DNA of 57,641 bases from M55B177 sp034722275 (GTDB lineage Bacteria; Chloroflexota; Dehalococcoidia; GIF9; AB-539-J10), in the NCBI GenBank assembly GCA_034722275.1, contig JAYENW010000028.1:1-57641 (forward strand), in the 5' to 3' direction. The first letter of the stretch is position 1. Each line of letters starts with the position of its first letter. Positions 16,278 through 24,284 of the stretch are shown piece after piece. Position numbers and translations under genes: made by a program. The notes below the pieces were generated by a model. That model did not search any database. It saw only the letters and a list, made by a program, of their open reading frames with translations, and was not told the DNA's origin.

Positions 16278-17273
16278 TTAAAGCTCCCAGAATTTAATCA
16301 AATTCCCATATTCCATGACGGTACTCATAGCGTGGTTGTCCACTTCTATCCCAGCCTCAACAGCAGCTGCTACAGGATTAAGCCCACCCATGAGTATCAT
16401 TCCTATTTTGTTCATTTCTACAGAAATCTCACATGCTGGTTTGTTCACCTCTCCCATCATAATTAGCCCATTCAGACTGGCTTTTTTCAAACCAGCAATA
16501 ACTTCCTCTGCCTGAGGTTGGCACAACGCAGGTATCTCTCGGAAATTCGCCAGTATTCTGCCATTACCTCCTCTAGCTGCCCGTCCCACGCCCGTCATTT
16601 TGCTGGTAATGAATATCTCTGAGGGGTCTAAAGATGAGCCTGAATATTGTATGAACTCCACAAATCGCAGAGGTTTGTAATTTTTAATTTGGAGTATGCC
16701 ACCAAATTTGGAGTCCAGAGGAATACCAGCCTTGAGTAAAGCGCCATTGATTATGATGCTACAAACAGTAGCCAAACCTATTTTACCTTGTGGTACAAGT
16801 ATTTCCCCCAGTCGTTCACCTCGATGAGCCACAGCTACAAGGTCACTGACGCAGACTCCAGCCTGGAAAGCACTCTTCATGACTTTAATCGCCTGGCCAA
16901 ATTTTTCCTCGGGAAATAAAGAAAGATTGACAGGGACTTTGCCCTGATGATTATTCAGGTCAAAGTTGGTTTGGTAAGCCAGAAGCTCTATTTTGGAAGC
17001 CACAAAACCGATTTTGTCACCAACCAAAGCGCTTTTTAATTCCTCTATACCCGATTTAGTAATTAACCTCCCGCTCCTTCCCATATTTTGTGTGAATCCA
17101 CGCTCATCCATCAGCTTGAGATGGTATCTAACAGCGCGTTCGGAGAGCTCAATTCTATAGTCTTTAAGACGCTGGGAGATAACCCTGGCGCCGAGAGCTT
17201 CATTGGATCGACTCAGAGTCCTGAGAATGGCTATTACTTTTCTTTCTACCTCTTGAGGTTCTTGAACGAGCAA
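16278..17273 (-). CDS. NrpR-like nitrogen-responsive transcriptional repressor
   Basis: 331 residues: an N-terminal winged helix-turn-helix (about 8-75; ISQRLKDYRIELSERAVRYH) and one NrpR regulatory (DUF128) domain (about 85-325; LFPEEKFGQAIKVMKSAF, GLATVCSIIINGALLKAGIP). In methanogens NrpR represses nif and glnA operons and is released by 2-oxoglutarate. Many archaeal versions have two regulatory domains; this has one. The TTG start is supported by AAGGAT. It is divergent from pdxT/nadE and 10 kb from glnA, consistent with nitrogen control, though binding sites here are unproven. Confidence 0.8.
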   Translation of the reverse strand: MLVQEPQEVERKVIAILRTLSRSNEALGARVISQRLKDYRIELSERAVRYHLKLMDERGFTQNMGRSGRLITKSGIEELKSALVGDKIGFVASKIELLAYQTNFDLNNHQGKVPVNLSLFPEEKFGQAIKVMKSAFQAGVCVSDLVAVAHRGERLGEILVPQGKIGLATVCSIIINGALLKAGIPLDSKFGGILQIKNYKPLRFVEFIQYSGSSLDPSEIFITSKMTGVGRAARGGNGRILANFREIPALCQPQAEEVIAGLKKASLNGLIMMGEVNKPACEISVEMNKIGMILMGGLNPVAAAVEAGIEVDNHAMSTVMEYGNLIKFWEL

Positions 17274-17338
17274 TTCTAATCCTTTTAAGGTTTAAGGGGG
17301 CTTTTTATCTATGCTATTTTGGCCAAATTTGAGATGGC

Positions 17339-17976
17339 TTGTCAAGTTTGGTAGAAGTCGTTAACTTGAGTTATGTCCTTGCTCTGAGTATCATTACGGG
17401 CAATGAAAAAATCGGTGTTCTTGCCTTACAAGGGGCTTTTATTGAACATATTTCTATGTTCCGGAAACTGGGTGTAGCAGCTTCCCCTGTTCGCCTCCCA
17501 CAAGAACTCCGAGGATTGGATGGCTTGGTGATTCCTGGGGGTGAAAGCACTACCATTGCTAAATTGATGCAAACCTATAATTTGACAGAGGCCATACAAG
17601 GACTGGTTTCAGATGGCTTATCTGTGTTGGGAACCTGTGCTGGTATGATTCTTCTGTCAAAGAATGCCAGTCAGGTAAATCTGGAGACTATGGGCGCAAT
17701 TGATATTGAGGTCAGACGCAATGCCTTTGGCCGGCAAATAGACAGTTTTGAGGCTGCTCTTCCCATGCCTGTTCTTGGTGAAGAGCCCTTTCATGCTATA
17801 TTCATTCGCGCCCCGAGCATTACCGGTATAGGGCCGACGGTACAGGTTTTGGCCGATTGGAAGATGGCATGGGTGTTGCGGCCAGGCAGGGAAAGGTGCT
17901 TGTTTGTGCTTTTCATCCTGAGCTCACTGATGACATGAGGTTTCACCAGTATTTTATGGAGGCTGTGGTTGGGTAA
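17339..17976 (+). pseudogene. pdxT: PdxT, glutaminase subunit of PLP synthase (apparent frameshifts)
   Basis: Class-I glutamine amidotransferase that feeds ammonia to PdxS in vitamin B6 synthesis. Clear motifs are IGVLALQGAF, IPGGESTTI and the nucleophile-Cys loop GTCAGMILL. After about base 17855 the frame changes. The normal tail (DGMGVAARQGKVLV, catalytic CAFHPELTDD, ending at TAA 17974) continues in the -1 frame, while the uninterrupted frame ends at 17938 with unrelated residues. One missing C (GCCGA for GCCCGA) would restore it. The start may also be shifted: ATG 17403 plus six A's is one base out of frame, leaving only TTG 17339. No pdxS is nearby. A sequence error is as likely as a true pseudogene. 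Confidence 0.8.
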
Positions 17977-18051
17977 AACGGATTTTCAAAAGGATGGTTT
18001 GTAGAGTATCGCATGGAATATTATAATTTGCCTAAATAATAAGGAGGCTAG

Positions 18052-19785
18052 TTGCATACTATCAGAATTGGAATGGCTCAGATCAATCTCACTGTGGGAG
18101 ATCTGAGTGGCAACGCAAGGAAAATAATTCAATTCATTGATGAGGCAAAATCGCTTGGCGTTGACTTACTGACCTTCCCCGAATTAGCCATAACAGGCTA
18201 TCCACCTCAAGACTTGCTGCTCAAGCCACAGTTTATCAAACAAAACCAAGAAAGCCTCAGCGAAATAGTGGAGCACACCTCAGATATAGCAGTAGTAGTA
18301 GGTTTTGTTGATAGCAACAGCGATATCTATAATGCTGCCGCGATAATTTATGATAAGAAATTGGCTGGTGTTTACCATAAAATCTATTTACCTAACTATG
18401 GTGTGTTCGATGAGAATAGATATTTCCAAGCGGGAAATGAGTGTCCGGTGTTTATTATTTGTGGCATCGGTATAGGTGTAACTATCTGTGAAGACATGTG
18501 GTATGAGGGTGGACCGGCGAGAGTAGAAGCTTATGCCGGGGCTAGAGTATTAATTAATATAAACGCTTCCCCATATCATATCGGCAAGAGTCATTTCAGG
18601 GAGAGGATGCTGGCTACCAGAACATCCGATAATGTAGCTATTGTTGTCTATAACAATTTGGTTGGTGGTCAGGATGAACTGGTATTTGACGGCAATAGCT
18701 TCATCATCAATGAAAAGGGGGAGGTCATCACTCGGGGAAAACAGTTTGAGGAGGATCTTATAGTCGCAGATTTGAATATGGAATCGGTGTTTCGTTCTCA
18801 ATTACATGGTCCCAGGCGGAGGAAAGAGACGATGTGGCTTAGGAACGAGCTAGAACAGGTTACCGAAATTAGAATATCAAATGAATATTCGCTGGTTGCC
18901 AAGCCGCCCTTGCCACCAAGGCAAGTGGAAAGACTAGATGACCTTGCAGAAATATATCAGGCACTTGTCCTAGGCACTGGAGATTATGTGCGTAAGAATG
19001 GCTTTAACAAGGTAGTTATTGGTTTATCTGGAGGAATTGACTCTAGTCTGGTAACTGCCATAGCAGTTGATGCTTTGGGGGCTGAGAATGTTGTTGGTGT
19101 GTCTATGCCCTCTCGTTACTCGTCGCCGGGTAGCATGTCAGATGCTGAGGTATTGGCAAAGAGCCTGGGGATAGAGCTCAAGGTAATCCCTATTGAGAAA
19201 GCATTTGGCGCGTATTTGGAGACTTTAGCTGAGTCTTTCAAAAATAGCCAGCCTGATGTTACTGAAGAGAACATTCAAGCAAGGATAAGGGGCAATATTC
19301 TCTTTGCCCTATCCAATAAATTTGGCTGGTTGGTGCTGACTTGCAGTAATAAAAGCGAGACGGCTACAGGTTACACTACACTTTATGGAGACATGGCTGG
19401 AGGATTTATCCCTCTGAAAGATGTTCCCAAGACAATGATTTACGAGCTGGCACGATACAGAAATCAACAGGCAGGAAGGGAAGTGATCCCATCCAGTATT
19501 TTAACCAAAACCCCATCAGCTGAGCTAAGACCCGACCAGCGAGATATAGATACTCTGCCACCATATGAAATTCTAGACCCCCTTTTAAAAACATATGTGG
19601 AAGATGATATGGCGATTGACCAGATCGTAGCTATGGGTTTCAACCGCAAAATAGTCGAGCACGTGGCTCGATTAGTGGACCAGAGCGAATACAAACGCCG
19701 CCAGGCTGCACCAGGTATAAAGATAACCCCTAGGAACTTTGGCAGAGATAGGAGATTACCTATTACTAACAAATTTAGAGATTGA
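18052..19785 (+). CDS. nadE: Glutamine-dependent NAD+ synthetase
   Basis: Converts deamido-NAD to NAD with glutamine-derived ammonia and ATP. 577 residues: an N-terminal nitrilase-type glutaminase (about 1-270) with the Glu-Lys-Cys triad in LLTFPELAITGYP, YHKIYLPNYG and GVTICEDMWYEGG, and a C-terminal synthetase (about 290-577) with the P-loop GLSGGIDSSL and LTCSNKSETATGY. The TTG start is placed by the strong SD AAGGAGG (18041-18047); the encoded protein begins MHTIRIGMAQINLT. It follows pdxT by about 75 bases, another glutamine user in a nitrogen-themed region. Confidence 0.95.
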   Translation: MHTIRIGMAQINLTVGDLSGNARKIIQFIDEAKSLGVDLLTFPELAITGYPPQDLLLKPQFIKQNQESLSEIVEHTSDIAVVVGFVDSNSDIYNAAAIIYDKKLAGVYHKIYLPNYGVFDENRYFQAGNECPVFIICGIGIGVTICEDMWYEGGPARVEAYAGARVLININASPYHIGKSHFRERMLATRTSDNVAIVVYNNLVGGQDELVFDGNSFIINEKGEVITRGKQFEEDLIVADLNMESVFRSQLHGPRRRKETMWLRNELEQVTEIRISNEYSLVAKPPLPPRQVERLDDLAEIYQALVLGTGDYVRKNGFNKVVIGLSGGIDSSLVTAIAVDALGAENVVGVSMPSRYSSPGSMSDAEVLAKSLGIELKVIPIEKAFGAYLETLAESFKNSQPDVTEENIQARIRGNILFALSNKFGWLVLTCSNKSETATGYTTLYGDMAGGFIPLKDVPKTMIYELARYRNQQAGREVIPSSILTKTPSAELRPDQRDIDTLPPYEILDPLLKTYVEDDMAIDQIVAMGFNRKIVEHVARLVDQSEYKRRQAAPGIKITPRNFGRDRRLPITNKFRD

Positions 19786-19857
19786 TCCAGTTGGTGAAGT
19801 ATCCCCATGTCCTTTCTAATTTCTCTCACTTGATGCAAGAAGACACTTTTCGTTTAC

Positions 19858-19902
19858 TTGACAGGGCATTTTTATGGTAGTAAAATGCGGTAAACGGTTA
19901 CC
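19858..19902 (+). promoter_or_regulatory. Promoter with palindromic operator ahead of the glutamate-synthase operon
   Basis: TTGACA (19858-19863) and TAAAAT (19881-19886) are 17 bases apart. Immediately downstream, spanning the expected start of transcription, lies the inverted repeat GGTAA-N4-TTACC (19889-19902), a classic repressor position. A second TATAAT at 19912-19917 lacks a matching -35. The repeat resembles, but is not identical to, the GGAA-N6-TTCC operator of methanogen NrpR, so assignment to the nearby NrpR-like protein is only a hypothesis. Confidence 0.6.
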
Positions 19903-19934
19903 TACGTCTACTATAATTCGGGATTTTATGAGCA

Positions 19935-20405
19935 ATGAGAAAAGTGTATATTAAGGAAGAAAACTGCATTGGCTGTGGTCTTTGTCAAGTTTACTGCAAA
20001 GCAGAACATTCTCAGTCCAAAGACATAATTAAGGCCTATAAGAAAGAAACACCTCCTCCTTTGGCACGTATTCGCGTGGAGAGAAAAGAAGATATCTTCC
20101 TTGCCATTCAATGTCGTCATTGCACTGAACCTTGGTGTGTCTATTCTTGTCTCACCGGAGCTATGCATAAAGACCCTGTGAGTGGCCTAGTTGCTGTTGA
20201 TGCGGGAAGATGCATTGGTTGTTGGACTTGTATCATTGCCTGCCCTTATGGGTTGCTAACTAGAGATGTAAGTAGCAAGACCGTTGCTAAATGTGACCTT
20301 TGCCCTGGAAGAGATATACCTGTCTGTGTAGCTAATTGTCCTAACGAAGCGCTTGTGCTGAGTGCAGATGGAGAAAAGGGTATCCGTTCACATAGAGTGA
20401 AATGA
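19935..20405 (+). CDS. Four-cluster ferredoxin-like electron-transfer protein
   Basis: 156 residues with sixteen cysteines in four [4Fe-4S]-type motifs: CIGCGLCQVYC (about 11-21), CRHCTEPWCVYSC (about 60-72), CIGCWTCIIAC (about 93-103) and CDLCPGRDIPVCVANC (about 120-135). This is the HycB/DmsB/CooF class of electron-transfer subunits. It has no signal peptide and is presumably cytosolic. It is the first gene of the operon leading to the glutamate synthase core and overlaps hisH by ATGA, so supplying electrons to ferredoxin-linked GOGAT is the natural inference. Confidence 0.85.
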   Translation: MRKVYIKEENCIGCGLCQVYCKAEHSQSKDIIKAYKKETPPPLARIRVERKEDIFLAIQCRHCTEPWCVYSCLTGAMHKDPVSGLVAVDAGRCIGCWTCIIACPYGLLTRDVSSKTVAKCDLCPGRDIPVCVANCPNEALVLSADGEKGIRSHRVK

Positions 20406-21016
20406 TTGCCATAATCGATTACGGTGCTGGAAATTTGCGTAGTGTCGCTAATGCTATCAAGAAACTGGGTTACCAGTCGGAGGTGACAAGTAACCCAAGT
20501 GAGGTGCTTGATGCTGCTGCGGTAATTCTGCCTGGCGTTGGTGCTGCAGGAGATACTATGAAGAGTTTGGAGAAATTGAGCCTGATCGGTGCTATCTGGC
20601 AACTGATCCACCAGAAGAGACCGTTTTTTGCTGTCTGTGTAGGTTTACAGGTGCTGTTTTCGGGAACTGAAGAGGGAGGCTGGCATGAGTGTTTGGGGGT
20701 GATTCCTGGAAAAGTAAAGAAGTTACCTCCAGGGCTTAAAACTCCTCATATGGGTTGGAATCAGGTGAAGCAAAAAATTTCTCACCCTATTTTCAATGGT
20801 ATACCAGATGAAGCCCATTTCTATTTCGTCCACAGCTACTATGCCGAACCTGAAGATATGTCGGTCGTAGCAGGCATGACAGAGTATGGTGTGCCTATGT
20901 GCAGCATGGTGGTCAAGGATAATTTGGTGGCAACTCAATTTCACCCTGAGAAAAGTGGCGAGCAAGGATTAAGAATGTACTCCAATTTTTTAAATATGGC
21001 ACTAACTGGGAAATAA
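20402..21016 (+). CDS. hisH: HisH, imidazole glycerol phosphate synthase glutaminase subunit
   Basis: Class-I glutamine amidotransferase that passes ammonia to HisF. 204 residues, normal length. Motifs are the N-terminal IIDYGAGNLRSV, the oxyanion region LPGVGAAGDTM, nucleophile Cys in FFAVCVGLQVLF, and the His-Glu pair in ATQFHPEKSGEQG. Its ATG overlaps the ferredoxin stop. The partner HisF lies three genes downstream (23513-24283), with a reductase and a second glutaminase between them. No other his genes are here. Confidence 0.93.
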   Translation: MIAIIDYGAGNLRSVANAIKKLGYQSEVTSNPSEVLDAAAVILPGVGAAGDTMKSLEKLSLIGAIWQLIHQKRPFFAVCVGLQVLFSGTEEGGWHECLGVIPGKVKKLPPGLKTPHMGWNQVKQKISHPIFNGIPDEAHFYFVHSYYAEPEDMSVVAGMTEYGVPMCSMVVKDNLVATQFHPEKSGEQGLRMYSNFLNMALTGK

Positions 21017-21022
21017 ACATAA

Positions 21023-22342
21023 ATGAGAACCAAGTACCTCATTATAGGAAATTCGGCTGGTGGCATTGGAGCAGCCGAAGCTATACGAGAGGTGGATAAA
21101 CAAGGCACCATGGTTATTATTTCTGATGAACCTTATCTTGCTTACTCCCGGCCTCTTATCGCTAAGTATCTGGCTGAAGAATACTCGCTAGAGGAGATGT
21201 TATTTCGCCCCGCCGATTTCTATACTCAGAATAATATCACTTCTCTCCTGGGCAGGAGAGTTGAATATCTGAAATTGGAATCTCGAATAGCTGAGCTTAG
21301 CAACAACGAGAACATCAGCTGGGAAAAAGTTCTCCTTGCTAGTGGAGGGGTTCCCATAGTTCCCAGAGTGAAAGGAATCACTAAGAGGGGCGTTTTTACT
21401 TTCACTACTATTGACGATGCTAAAGCAATTGGCGAGTTTCTGGGTAATGCCCAAAAGGCAGTGGTTATTGGTGGTGGGCTCATTGGGATTAGCGCGACTG
21501 AAGCGCTGATAAAGCGAGGGATTGAGGTCACCATAGTCGAGATGAAAGAGAGAATATTGAATACTATTCTCGATAAACAGGCATCTTTAATGGCTGAAAG
21601 AGTTCTCAGGCAAGCTGGCGTTGAAATCATTACCGATCATACTGTGACCGAAATTTGTGGGAGGGAGATAGTTGAGGGTAGCGTTTTAGATAACAATGAA
21701 GTGATTTCCTGCGACTTAGTAATAGTGGCTATTGGGGTATCGCTAAGGACAGAACTTGCAGTAGATGCCGGGATAAGGGTAAACCGTGGTGTGATAACGG
21801 ATCGCCATATGTCAACATCCAATCCAGACGTTTATTCTTGTGGAGACGCAGCAGAGGCTTATGACTTTGTGTATGGCTCAAACTCACTTGCTCCCGTTTG
21901 GCCCAACGCCTACATTGGGGGCAGAATAGCTGGTTATAATATGGCTGGCAACGAAGCTGAATATCCTGGTGGCACAGCTATGAATTCGCTGAACTATTTT
22001 GGGCTTGATATCACTGCGGCGGGCATGGCAACACTACCCAGTGGCAATGGTTACGAGGTTATCACCAAGCAGAAAGGCGATGTCTACCAAAAGGTGGTGT
22101 TGCAGAATAACATCGTGGTGGGGATGATCTTCGTTAAGGACATTGAAAAATCGGGAATAATCTTCGGATTGATGAGGGATAGTATAGATGTGCGAGACTT
22201 CAAACAGTCGCTTTTGGCTGATGATTTCGGGCTAGCATCTCTACCTCAGACATTAAGACAAGGATGGCTGGAGATTCCACCAGGAGCAATTCTCCAGGAG
22301 CCCCTGCCTGTTCAAGGTGAGGAAACCTTTGCTGGTGAGTAA
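21023..22342 (+). CDS. FAD-dependent NAD(P)H oxidoreductase (rubredoxin/nitrite reductase-like fold)
   Basis: 439 residues of the pyridine-nucleotide-disulfide oxidoreductase class. The N-terminal FAD dinucleotide-binding motif is IIGNSAGGIGAAEA, a second Rossmann motif is AVVIGGGLIGISATEA (about 148-163), and the FAD-binding DVYSCGDAAEA lies near 270. No redox-active CxxC is present, so it is not a disulfide reductase. In this operon it probably moves electrons between NAD(P)H and ferredoxin or glutamate synthase, a role analogous to a GOGAT small subunit. The substrate is inferred from context. Confidence 0.75.
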   Translation: MRTKYLIIGNSAGGIGAAEAIREVDKQGTMVIISDEPYLAYSRPLIAKYLAEEYSLEEMLFRPADFYTQNNITSLLGRRVEYLKLESRIAELSNNENISWEKVLLASGGVPIVPRVKGITKRGVFTFTTIDDAKAIGEFLGNAQKAVVIGGGLIGISATEALIKRGIEVTIVEMKERILNTILDKQASLMAERVLRQAGVEIITDHTVTEICGREIVEGSVLDNNEVISCDLVIVAIGVSLRTELAVDAGIRVNRGVITDRHMSTSNPDVYSCGDAAEAYDFVYGSNSLAPVWPNAYIGGRIAGYNMAGNEAEYPGGTAMNSLNYFGLDITAAGMATLPSGNGYEVITKQKGDVYQKVVLQNNIVVGMIFVKDIEKSGIIFGLMRDSIDVRDFKQSLLADDFGLASLPQTLRQGWLEIPPGAILQEPLPVQGEETFAGE

Positions 22343-23519
22343 CTGCTTCGGAGCGCTGAGAAGGATGAAATATCTCAACAAAGTAAACAACCCTTACTCT
22401 GATGATAAAGTAATAGATGCCTGCTCCATCTTTGGGATGATGGACACTTCGGGGAAGCGATTCTCGGGGGCGAACATAGTAAGGGCTATTGCTAACATGC
22501 ACGTTCGTGGTAATGGCTTGGGTGGTGGATTTGCCATTTATGGGTTATATCCTGAATATGATGAACTTTATGCTTTTCACATAATGTATCTCAGCTATGA
22601 GGCAAAAGCGCAAGTGGAAACTTTTCTCAGACATAGGTTTCATATGGTTCATGCTGAGGAAGTACCTACAAGATTCACGTCAGTTGTAATAAATCCACCC
22701 TTAATTTGGCGTTACTTCCTTGATGTGAGGAACGGAGAAAGTGAAGGACAATCACAGGACGACTATGTAGTAAACAGAGTTATGGAAATCAATACTAAAG
22801 TTAAAGATGTTTTCGTTTTCTCCAGTGGCAAGAACATGGCGGTGTTCAAAGGAATAGGCTACCCTGAAGAGATAGCTGAGTATTTTTGCTTAGAACAATA
22901 CGAGGGTTACCTGTGGACAGCTCACGGTAGATTTCCTACTAACACTCCTGGTTGGTGGGGTGGAGCGCATCCCTTTAACATCTTGGACTGGACGGTAGTT
23001 CACAATGGTGAGCTCTCTTCTTACGGGATAAATCGGCGCTATCTGGAGCAGTTTGGCTACCACTGTGTCATGCAGACTGACACCGAAGTCATAGCCTATG
23101 CGGTTGATCTGTTAATACGTAAGCACGGGCTCCCCATAGAAATAGTAGCCAAAATATTAGCACCTCCTTTCTGGGACGATATAGAACGTCGTCCAGTAGA
23201 AGAACGAAGACTGCTACGTACTCTCCGCCAGGTGTATGGTAGCCTCCTGTTGAATGGGCCTTTCACTGTAATTATTGCTCATCAAGGAGAGATGATAGGA
23301 CTTACCGACAGGATAAGATTGCGACCCCTTACTGTGGGAACAAAGGGGTCAATACTCTATCTTTCCTCCGAGGAATCAGCAATACGCCTGGTCTGTCCTG
23401 ATATCGACAGAGTGTGGATTCCTATGGGCGGTGAGCCGATTATGGGCAGTTTGAGGAAGCCGCTTGAGGCTACCTTGGCATTGGAAGGAATATCAGGAAG
23501 GCAAATTAATCCATGTTAA
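22317..23519 (+). CDS. Class-II glutamine amidotransferase, glutamate synthase glutaminase subunit
   Basis: N-terminal-nucleophile type glutaminase matching the amidotransferase domain of archaeal-type split glutamate synthase. Up to 400 residues. The probable nucleophile is the Cys in IDACSIFGMMD, followed by NMHVRGNGLGGGFAIYG, WTAHGRFPTNTPGWWGG and VVHNGELSSYG. The Cys lies about 22 residues inside the better start (ATG 22365, beginning MKYLNKVNNPY) and about 38 inside the GTG at 22317, so N-terminal processing or a variant mechanism would be needed. The GTG start overlaps the previous gene by 26 bases; ATG 22365 avoids that but has AAGG directly against it. Confidence 0.8.
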   Translation: MRKPLLVSNCFGALRRMKYLNKVNNPYSDDKVIDACSIFGMMDTSGKRFSGANIVRAIANMHVRGNGLGGGFAIYGLYPEYDELYAFHIMYLSYEAKAQVETFLRHRFHMVHAEEVPTRFTSVVINPPLIWRYFLDVRNGESEGQSQDDYVVNRVMEINTKVKDVFVFSSGKNMAVFKGIGYPEEIAEYFCLEQYEGYLWTAHGRFPTNTPGWWGGAHPFNILDWTVVHNGELSSYGINRRYLEQFGYHCVMQTDTEVIAYAVDLLIRKHGLPIEIVAKILAPPFWDDIERRPVEERRLLRTLRQVYGSLLLNGPFTVIIAHQGEMIGLTDRIRLRPLTVGTKGSILYLSSEESAIRLVCPDIDRVWIPMGGEPIMGSLRKPLEATLALEGISGRQINPC

Positions 23520-24283
23520 CCAAAAGAATTATTCCTTGTCTCGATGTTACCCGAGGGCGGGTGGTTAAGGGCACAAGTTTCACCCACCTCCGCGATGCTG
23601 GTGACCCAGTAGAACTTGCTGCATTCTACTATAGGGAAGGGGCTGATGAGTTAGTCTTTTTGGATATCGGTGCTACGCCTGAGGGGCGTGATACCATGGT
23701 TGATGTTATTGATCGTGTGTCGGAACAGGTTTTTATACCCCTCACTGTTGGTGGTGGGTTGCGCAGCATCAATGACATGAGGCGTGTATTGGAGGCAGGA
23801 GCTGACAAGATATCCATTAACACCGCTGCTGTGCAAAATCCCGAACTCATCACTGAAGGAGCAGAGAAATTTGGAAGCCAATGCATTGTGGTGGCTATTG
23901 ATGCCAAGAGAGTAAATGACATGGGTAATCTCAAGTGGGAAATCTGCATCTATGGAGGACGAAAACCAATTGGGATTGATGCTATCGGGTGGGCAAAACA
24001 AACTGTCGACTTGGGTGCCGGGGAACTACTCCTTACCAGTTGGGACGCCGATGGCCAGCGCGCCGGATATGACCTGGAGCTGACACGCATTATTAGTGAA
24101 GCAGTGACCGTGCCTGTCATTGCCAGTGGTGGTGCTGGCACTCTCGAACATCTCTATGAGGCGCTGGCTAATGGCAAAGCTGATGCTGTTCTTGCTGCCA
24201 GTATCTTTCACTATCAAGTTTATTCCATTCGTCAGGTAAAAGATTACTTAGCGGAAAGAGGGATACCTATAAGGAAGGGATAA
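23513..24283 (+). CDS. hisF: HisF, imidazole glycerol phosphate synthase cyclase subunit (copy 2)
   Basis: 256-residue barrel protein, same length as copy 1. Catalytic Asp residues are retained in IIPCLDVTRGRVVKG and VVAIDAKRV, with phosphate loops TVGGGLRSINDM and IASGGAGTLEHL. It differs at the loop LLTSWDADGQRAGYD (copy 1 has KDADGTEEGYD). It overlaps the preceding glutaminase stop by seven bases and is two bases from the glutamate synthase gene, so it is firmly part of the nitrogen operon that also encodes hisH. It is the likelier HisH partner of the two. Confidence 0.9.
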   Translation: MLTKRIIPCLDVTRGRVVKGTSFTHLRDAGDPVELAAFYYREGADELVFLDIGATPEGRDTMVDVIDRVSEQVFIPLTVGGGLRSINDMRRVLEAGADKISINTAAVQNPELITEGAEKFGSQCIVVAIDAKRVNDMGNLKWEICIYGGRKPIGIDAIGWAKQTVDLGAGELLLTSWDADGQRAGYDLELTRIISEAVTVPVIASGGAGTLEHLYEALANGKADAVLAASIFHYQVYSIRQVKDYLAERGIPIRKG

Positions 24284-24284
24284 A

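Noticed and set aside
19889..19917. Second complete promoter for the ferredoxin operon at TATAAT 19912-19917
   Set aside because: The bases 17 upstream (GGTAAA) do not resemble a -35 element, so only the first promoter is called.
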